A DNA stretch of 64,000 bases from Butyrivibrio sp. X503. GTDB taxonomy: Bacteria > Bacillota > Clostridia > Lachnospirales > Lachnospiraceae. The DNA lies in contig NZ_RAIQ01000002.1 of assembly GCF_003625475.1 (NCBI RefSeq), positions 62,001 through 126,000 of the forward strand, in the 5' to 3' direction. Under the pieces are notes generated by a model. That model saw only the letters and a list, made by a program, of their open reading frames with translations. It had not been told where the DNA came from and did not search any database. The position numbers and the translations under genes are program-made. Below are positions 58,849 to 64,000 of this stretch, piece by piece. Every line of letters begins with the position of its first letter. Within the stretch, counting starts at the first letter, position 1.

Positions 58849-60225
58849 ATGGCTTTTGAAAGTCTTACAGATAAACTACAAAACGTTTTTAAGAACCTTA
58901 GAAGTAAAGGCCTTCTAACGGAAGACGACGTTAAGGCTGCTCTTAAAGAGGTTAAGATGGCTCTTTTGGAGGCTGACGTCAGTTTCAAGGTTGTAAAGCA
59001 GTTCATAAGTTCCGTTCAAGAGAGAGCTGTCGGTGTGGATGTTCTTAACGGACTTAATCCCGGACAGATGGTCATCAAGATAGTTAATGAAGAGATGACT
59101 GCCCTTATGGGTTCCGAGACGACCGAGATCTCACTGCTTCCCATAAATGAGATCACAGTCATTATGATGTGCGGCCTTCAGGGTGCAGGTAAGACAACCA
59201 CCGCTGCCAAGATAGCAGGCAAGCTCAAGATGAAGGGCAGAAAGCCGCTTCTTGTAGCCGGCGATATTTACAGACCTGCCGCTATCGATCAGTTACAGAT
59301 CAATGCAAACAAGCAGGAAGTTGATTTCTTCTCAATGGGCACGGATGTAAGCCCTGTTGAGATTGCAAAGAGTTCTATTGAACAGGCTCGTAAGAACGGC
59401 AACAATGTTGTTATCCTCGATACAGCAGGCCGTCTTCAGATAGATGAAGCAATGATGAAGGAGCTTACGGATATCAAGGAAGCCGTAACTGTTAATCAGA
59501 CACTCCTTGTTGTGGATGCCATGACAGGTCAGGATGCTGTCAATGTTGCTTCTGAATTCAACGAGAAAGTCGGAATCGACGGTATCATCCTTTCCAAGAT
59601 GGACGGTGATTCCAGAGGTGGTGCGGCGCTTTCAACCAAAGCTGTAACCGGTAAGCCCATTCTTTTTGTAGGTATGGGTGAGAAGCTCTCGGATCTTGAG
59701 CAGTTTTATCCGGACAGAATGGCAAGCCGTATCCTCGGCATGGGCGATGTCTTAAGCTTTATCGACAAGGCAGTTGAAGCCAATGCTGAGCGTGACGCCG
59801 AGAAAGACAAAGAGATGGCGTCCAAGATGAAGAAGGGCAAGATTGATTTTGAGATGTATCTCGAGAGCATGAAGCAGATGAGAAACATGGGTGGTCTTTC
59901 TTCAATCATGGGTATGCTTCCGGGAATGGGCAAGATCAATGATGATATGCTTCCCGATGAAAAGAAGCTTGCCAAGATGGAGGCTATCGTTCTTTCTATG
60001 ACACCCGCAGAGCGTAAGAATCCCAAGCTTATGTCTCCCCAGAGAAAGCACAGGATCGCGAAGGGATCCGGTAATGATATTGCCGATGTAAACCGCTTTA
60101 TCAAGCAGTTTGAGCAGATGCAGAAGATGATGAAGCAGATGCCCGGACTAATGGGCGGCAAGCGCGGAGGCTTTGGCAGAATGGGCGGACTTGGCGGAAT
60201 GTTCGGCGGAAACAAGTTCTTTTAA
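58849..60225 (+). CDS. ffh: Signal recognition particle protein Ffh
   Basis: A 458-residue SRP GTPase that binds signal sequences and 4.5S RNA. N-domain (1-88), G-domain with GLQGAGKTT (near 106), DTAGRLQ and SKMDGDSRGG, then the Met-rich M domain (about 300-440). The C-terminus is a Gly/Met/Phe-rich tail. Normal length. Translated with ylxM. Confidence 0.98.
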   Translation: MAFESLTDKLQNVFKNLRSKGLLTEDDVKAALKEVKMALLEADVSFKVVKQFISSVQERAVGVDVLNGLNPGQMVIKIVNEEMTALMGSETTEISLLPINEITVIMMCGLQGAGKTTTAAKIAGKLKMKGRKPLLVAGDIYRPAAIDQLQINANKQEVDFFSMGTDVSPVEIAKSSIEQARKNGNNVVILDTAGRLQIDEAMMKELTDIKEAVTVNQTLLVVDAMTGQDAVNVASEFNEKVGIDGIILSKMDGDSRGGAALSTKAVTGKPILFVGMGEKLSDLEQFYPDRMASRILGMGDVLSFIDKAVEANAERDAEKDKEMASKMKKGKIDFEMYLESMKQMRNMGGLSSIMGMLPGMGKINDDMLPDEKKLAKMEAIVLSMTPAERKNPKLMSPQRKHRIAKGSGNDIADVNRFIKQFEQMQKMMKQMPGLMGGKRGGFGRMGGLGGMFGGNKFF

Positions 60226-60324
60226 CTTATAAATTTGATATGTCATGCAGCAAACAGCTGTTTCACACATATAAAAAGAAAATTATTTATTATCTATCTT
60301 ATTTTTTAATGGAGGAAATTGAAA

Positions 60325-60570
60325 ATGGCAGTAAAGATCAGATTGAAGAGAATTGGTAAGAAGAAGGTTCCTTTCTACAGAATCATCGTTTCTGATTCTA
60401 AGTTCCCTGTACAGGGTAAGTTCATCGAGGAGATCGGAACATACGATCCCAACACAGATCCCAGCACAGTTAAGGTTAACGAGGAGCTTGCAAAGAAGTG
60501 GATCGCTAACGGTGCACAGCCTACAGAGTCTGTAGCTAAGTTGTTCAGACAGGCCGGCATTAGCAAGTAA
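60325..60570 (+). CDS. rpsP: Ribosomal protein S16
   Basis: An 81-residue small-subunit protein: [20 protein letters not shown] start, GTYDP motif. ATG 60325 follows GGAGGA by eight bases; the TTG at 60319 is too close. Usual neighbour of ffh and khpA. Confidence 0.98.
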   Translation: MAVKIRLKRIGKKKVPFYRIIVSDSKFPVQGKFIEEIGTYDPNTDPSTVKVNEELAKKWIANGAQPTESVAKLFRQAGISK

Positions 60571-60624
60571 TTATCATTTGCTATTGAATTTTAGAATGAA
60601 ATTACTTACGCCGGAGGTAAAACA

Positions 60625-60852
60625 ATGAAAGAATTAGTTGAAGTAATCGCAAGAGCGCTTGTAGACAATCCGGATGAAGTTGTTGTTTCCGAGAAGAAAG
60701 ATGGGCGCAATTATATGATCGAGCTTCATGTTGCACCTTCTGACATGGGCAAGGTAATTGGCAAACAGGGACGTATCGCCAAGGCAATACGTGCTGTTGT
60801 TAAGGCAGCATCGACCAGAGAGAACATCAAGGTTGATGTGGAGATTGTTTAA
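60625..60852 (+). CDS. khpA: KH-domain RNA-binding protein KhpA
   Basis: A 75-residue single KH domain with the GxxG loop GKQG in MGKVIGKQGRIAKAIR. It binds RNA with KhpB in Firmicutes and influences cell size. RBS GGAGG. Followed by a strong terminator, which is unusual in this operon. Confidence 0.96.
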   Translation: MKELVEVIARALVDNPDEVVVSEKKDGRNYMIELHVAPSDMGKVIGKQGRIAKAIRAVVKAASTRENIKVDVEIV

Positions 60853-60870
60853 GACTTATTTATGAACAAT

Positions 60871-60906
60871 GAGCCGAATAGGGTAACTCTTATTCGGCTC
60901 TTTTTT
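60871..60906 (+). terminator. Intrinsic terminator between khpA and trmD
   Basis: A perfect 10-base-pair stem GAGCCGAATA/TATTCGGCTC with a 10-base loop and six T. trmD therefore needs its own promoter or read-through. Confidence 0.9.
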
Positions 60907-60933
60907 ACCTCTTAATTTGTATAAAGGATTATT

Positions 60934-61647
60934 ATGAATTTTCATATTATGACTTTGTTTCCCGAGATGATCGAACAGATCCTTTCAACGAGTATCCTCG
61001 GAAGAGCGATCGATAAAGGACACATTTCCTTTGAGGCTGTCAACATCAGGGATTATTCCAATGATATCAAGCATCACAAGGTTGATGATTACACATACGG
61101 AGGCGGTGCCGGCATGCTTATGCAGGCACAGCCTATTTATGATTGCTATCTTGCGATCAAGGATAAGATTGCGGCAAATGGAAATAAGACTCCAAGGGTT
61201 ATTTATGTTACTCCTCAGGGCAGAGTTTTTGACCAAAAGCTTGCATCCGAGCTCTCCAAGGAAGAAGATCTTGTTTTTCTTTGCGGTCACTATGAGGGCG
61301 TTGACGAAAGAGTCCTTGAAGAGATAGTTACCGATTATATTTCAATCGGAGATTATGTACTTACGGGCGGAGAGCTTCCTGCGACTGTTATGATCGATGC
61401 GATCGCAAGACTCGTTCCCGGTGTTCTTAATAATGATGAATCCGCTATGACTGAGAGTTTTAGCAATAATCTTCTTGAATATCCCCAGTACTCAAGACCC
61501 GAAGAGTGGATGGGAAAGAAGGTTCCTCCGATTCTTTTGTCCGGAGATCATAAAAAAGTTGATGAATGGCGACTTGAACAGGCTATAATAAGAACTAAGG
61601 AAAGAAGACCCGATCTCTATGAGAAGTATTTGGAGGAGAATAAGTAA
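60934..61647 (+). CDS. trmD: tRNA (guanine-37-N1) methyltransferase
   Basis: Methylates G37 in tRNAs reading CNN codons, preventing frameshifts. A 237-residue knotted SPOUT enzyme with HKVDDYTYGGGAGM, LCGHYEGVDER and IGDYVLTGGE. RBS AAGGA. It lies before rimM, the reverse of the common rimM-trmD order. Confidence 0.97.
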   Translation: MNFHIMTLFPEMIEQILSTSILGRAIDKGHISFEAVNIRDYSNDIKHHKVDDYTYGGGAGMLMQAQPIYDCYLAIKDKIAANGNKTPRVIYVTPQGRVFDQKLASELSKEEDLVFLCGHYEGVDERVLEEIVTDYISIGDYVLTGGELPATVMIDAIARLVPGVLNNDESAMTESFSNNLLEYPQYSRPEEWMGKKVPPILLSGDHKKVDEWRLEQAIIRTKERRPDLYEKYLEENK

Positions 61648-61648
61648 T

Positions 61649-62158
61649 ATGACAGATAGATTTCAGGTTGGTGTTGTAGCTTCAACCCACGGGCTTCACG
61701 GTGAAGTTAATGTATTTCCCACAACGGAAGACCCCAATAGATTTAAAAAGCTTAAAAAAGTAACTCTTCACACTCAGAGAGGCGAAGAACTTGAGCTTGA
61801 CGTTCAGAGCGCCAAGTTTTTTAAGAAGTTTGTGATAGTGAAATTTAAGCAGTTCGATAAAATAGAAGACGTAGAGAAATTCAGGGGATGTGAGCTTACT
61901 ATAGACAGGAAAGATGCAATTAAGCTTAATCCCGGTGAATACTACATCGCCGATATGCTGGGACTTGATATTGTCGATGAAGAAGACAATAAGCTCGGCG
62001 TTCTTACTGATGTTATTCAGACGGGAGCCAACGATGTATACGAGATGGAGACCGCTGACGGAGGCAAGATTTATATCCCTGCCATCAAGGACTGCGTGAA
62101 AGAAATAGATTTAAAAAACAAAAAGATCATTATTCATGTCATGGACGGACTTCTGTGA
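61649..62158 (+). CDS. rimM: Ribosome maturation factor RimM
   Basis: 169 residues from ATG 61649 (GGAGGA upstream; the in-frame ATG 61619 lies inside trmD). N-terminal RimM domain (FQVGVVASTHGLHGEVNV) and C-terminal PRC barrel (YYIADMLGLDIV). Helps assemble the 30S head with S19. One base after trmD. Confidence 0.96.
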   Translation: MTDRFQVGVVASTHGLHGEVNVFPTTEDPNRFKKLKKVTLHTQRGEELELDVQSAKFFKKFVIVKFKQFDKIEDVEKFRGCELTIDRKDAIKLNPGEYYIADMLGLDIVDEEDNKLGVLTDVIQTGANDVYEMETADGGKIYIPAIKDCVKEIDLKNKKIIIHVMDGLL

Positions 62159-62227
62159 TATAATTATTATTAGTTATATTGTGATTAAACTATTGCTAAT
62201 ATCAATATTTAGCGGTTAGGAATGAAT

Positions 62228-63004
62228 ATGGTCGATTATACTGAGGGTGCGGGATATCAATATCATACTCATGTTAAACCCGGAGACGTAGGAAGATACG
62301 TTATTTTGACAGGTGATCCCGGAAGATGTGAGACTATTTCCAAACTTTTTGATAATCCTGAATTTATTGCTTATAATAGAGAATATAATACTTATACGGG
62401 AACCTTGGACGGTGAGAAGGTTACCGTTATGTCACACGGTATCGGAGGCGCATCTACTGCAATTGCCGTAGAAGAGCTCAGGAAGTGCGGAGCCGATACT
62501 TTCATAAGGATGGGTACCTCGGGAGGTATGCAGGAGGATGTTATCGGAGGCGATATCGTTATCGCATCCGGCGCTATTCGCGCGGAAGGAACATCCAAAG
62601 AGTATGCCCCCATTGAATATCCTGCAGTTGCAAGCTTTGATGTTGTCAGTGCTCTTGTAGAAGGCGCCAAGAAGGCCGGAGCCAATTATCATGTCGGTGT
62701 TGTACAGTGTAAGGATTCATTCTTTGGTCAGCATGAACCTGAGACCAAGCCTGTAGGACCCGAGCTTTTATACAAGTGGGACGCATGGATCAAATGCGGT
62801 GCACTATGTTCTGAGATGGAATCATCCACATTATTTGTAGTAGGGGACTATTTAAGAGCAAGAACGGGAGCTGTTATGCTCGTTGTTGCCAATCAGGAGA
62901 GAGCCAAGAAGGGGCTTCCCAATCCACAGGCTCATGATATGGAAGTGGTGTACAAGACCACCATTGAGGCGGTAAGACGCCTTATTGCATCGGATAAAGC
63001 CTAA
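62228..63004 (+). CDS. Uridine phosphorylase-type nucleoside phosphorylase
   Basis: 258 residues from ATG 62228 (AGGA six bases upstream; ATG 62222 has no room for a ribosome site). Phosphorolytic cleavage of nucleosides to base and ribose-1-phosphate. Motifs: [43 protein letters not shown] and [10 protein letters not shown], all as in the NP-I family near uridine phosphorylase. The next gene encodes a nucleoside-binding lipoprotein of the BMP family, so uptake and cleavage are likely coupled. Purine substrates cannot be excluded. Confidence 0.93.
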   Translation: MVDYTEGAGYQYHTHVKPGDVGRYVILTGDPGRCETISKLFDNPEFIAYNREYNTYTGTLDGEKVTVMSHGIGGASTAIAVEELRKCGADTFIRMGTSGGMQEDVIGGDIVIASGAIRAEGTSKEYAPIEYPAVASFDVVSALVEGAKKAGANYHVGVVQCKDSFFGQHEPETKPVGPELLYKWDAWIKCGALCSEMESSTLFVVGDYLRARTGAVMLVVANQERAKKGLPNPQAHDMEVVYKTTIEAVRRLIASDKA

Positions 63005-63051
63005 ACGGTTTTATTATACAGTAGTACATCATAAAATAATGGAGGACAATT

Positions 63052-64000
63052 ATGAAAAAGAAACTTTTTGCAGTACTTATGGCTGCATCAATGGTAGCTT
63101 CTCTTGTTGCCTGCGGTTCTAACAATGCTGGTACCGCTACAACATCAGAACCTGCACAGACTACTGAGACTACTGACGCTGCTGACGCTACAGAAGCACC
63201 TGCTGCTGAAGAGACAGCTGCAGCTGCTACAGACATGAGAGTTGCAATGATCACTGACTACGGTGACATTACAGACCAGTCATTCAACCAGTCAACTTAT
63301 GAGGCATGTAAGGCTTTCTCAGAGGCTAACGGATGTGACTTCACATACTATAAGCCCGAAGGCGATTCAGACGCTGAGAGAGTAGCTATGATCGACAAGG
63401 CAGTAGCTGATAAATATAACGTAATCGTTATGCCCGGCTATGCTTTTGCAGGAGCTATCAAAGAGACAGCTGAGATGTATCCCGATGTTAAGTTCGTTGC
63501 TCTTGACGTTTCTGAGTACGATCTTGAGGGTGATGATTCAGATTTCAATAATGAGACATATGCTAACGTATTCTCAGCAGTATACCAGGAAGAGCTTCCC
63601 GGATACATGGCTGGATACGCTGCAGTAAAGATGGGCTTCACAAAGCTCGGATTCCTCGGTGGAATGGCAGTTCCCGCTGTTATCCGTTACGGTTACGGAT
63701 TCGTTCAGGGTGCTGACGCAGCTGCTAAGGAGACCGGCGCTGACGTAACTCTTAACTACGCTTACGGTAACCAGTTCTATGGTGATGCTGATATCACAGC
63801 TGCTATGGATACTTGGTATCAGGGCGGCACAGAAGTTGTATTCGCTTGCGTCGGTGGTATCTTCACATCTGCAGGTGAGGCTGCTGCTAAGGTTGGCGGC
63901 AAGGTAATCGGTGTTGACGTTGACCAGGCTCCTACAATCGACGGAATGTACGAGAAGGGCATGACAGTTACTTCTGCTATGAAGGGCCTTCAGGCTACAG
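63052..64000 (+). CDS. BMP-family nucleoside-binding lipoprotein, 3' end outside window
   Basis: The reading frame is open to the right edge (316 codons, no stop). Lipoprotein signal with lipobox VAC (Cys21), an Ala/Thr/Glu-rich linker (about 23-60) and the BMP/Bmp-A-type fold: RVAMITDYGDITDQSFNQS, then FLGGMAVPAVIRYGYGFVQG. This family feeds nucleoside ABC importers; the permease and ATPase genes would lie downstream of the edge. GGAGGA precedes the ATG. Codons are strongly biased toward a highly expressed set. The nucleoside phosphorylase upstream fits nucleoside uptake. Confidence 0.95.
   Translation, partial: MKKKLFAVLMAASMVASLVACGSNNAGTATTSEPAQTTETTDAADATEAPAAEETAAAATDMRVAMITDYGDITDQSFNQSTYEACKAFSEANGCDFTYYKPEGDSDAERVAMIDKAVADKYNVIVMPGYAFAGAIKETAEMYPDVKFVALDVSEYDLEGDDSDFNNETYANVFSAVYQEELPGYMAGYAAVKMGFTKLGFLGGMAVPAVIRYGYGFVQGADAAAKETGADVTLNYAYGNQFYGDADITAAMDTWYQGGTEVVFACVGGIFTSAGEAAAKVGGKVIGVDVDQAPTIDGMYEKGMTVTSAMKGLQAT

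Overview
The window looks like a chromosomal segment of a low-to-moderate GC Clostridia, most likely a Lachnospiraceae of the Butyrivibrio/Pseudobutyrivibrio type. This is an inference from gene content and order: polA-coaE-FtsA-like-walJ-like, the ACT/DUF711 pair, tmcAL next to ackA, and the blocks rpmF-plsX-acpP-rnc-smc-ftsY and ylxM-ffh-rpsP-khpA. Lipoproteins carry Gram-positive lipoboxes. No phage, IS element, integrase, CRISPR array or rRNA is visible, and no gene-free stretch exceeds 300 bases. The only RNA gene seen is one tRNA-Leu.

Layout. 1-3.4 kb: a heterodimeric ABC exporter, cut by the left edge. 3.5-5.8 kb: two tandem paralogous single-pass membrane proteins with Gln/Asn-rich N-termini. 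5.9-9.4 kb: a CBS-regulated manganese pyrophosphatase, a small unknown protein and a secreted Ser/Thr/Asp-rich protein, closed by a bidirectional terminator facing tRNA-Leu(CAA). 9.6-11.5 kb: a Nudix hydrolase (minus) and an HD-GYP protein (plus). 11.6-19.4 kb: an anti-sigma-like zinc-finger membrane protein, a nuclease-less polA, coaE, an FtsA-like ATPase with a long tail, a WalJ-like hydrolase, and the ACT/DUF711 pair.

19.5-35.1 kb is the most unusual region, a ten-gene, tightly packed apparent operon. It starts with a promoter and a perfect 10+10 palindrome, then a YtrA-type GntR regulator, an ABC-2-like ATPase and a large membrane protein with an outer domain. MalF/MalG-like permeases follow, then an HlyD-like adaptor and a MacB-like extracytoplasmic-domain protein. 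It ends with three paralogous lipoproteins that join an apparent beta-propeller half to a solute-binding half. Parts normally found in importers and in exporter/mechanotransmission systems are mixed in one transcription unit with no MalK-type ATPase. I consider this the best candidate for an undescribed system.

35.2-43.4 kb: mscL, an orphan cobQ, mnmA, then uxaC, a CNMP-binding-like protein and tmcAL on the minus strand. 43.4-49.8 kb: a CcpA-type cre site, ackA, a polytopic membrane protein, an AraC regulator, then rpmF, plsX, acpP and rnc. 49.8-54.3 kb: smc and ftsY. 54.4-58.4 kb: ilvA/tdcB, a YitT protein, a GH25 lysozyme and a second AraC regulator, inserted between ftsY and ylxM. 58.5-62.2 kb: ylxM, ffh, rpsP, khpA, trmD and rimM, with the last two in the reverse of the usual order. 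62.2 kb to the right edge: a nucleoside phosphorylase followed by a BMP-family nucleoside-binding lipoprotein, cut by the edge.

How they fit together: secretion and membrane-protein targeting (ffh, ftsY, ylxM), ribosome and tRNA maturation (rpsP, rpmF, khpA, trmD, rimM, rnc, mnmA, tmcAL), lipid synthesis (plsX, acpP), overflow metabolism (ackA under a cre site) and nucleoside salvage form the core. The exporter pair, paralogous surface proteins and hybrid ABC locus form the accessory envelope layer.
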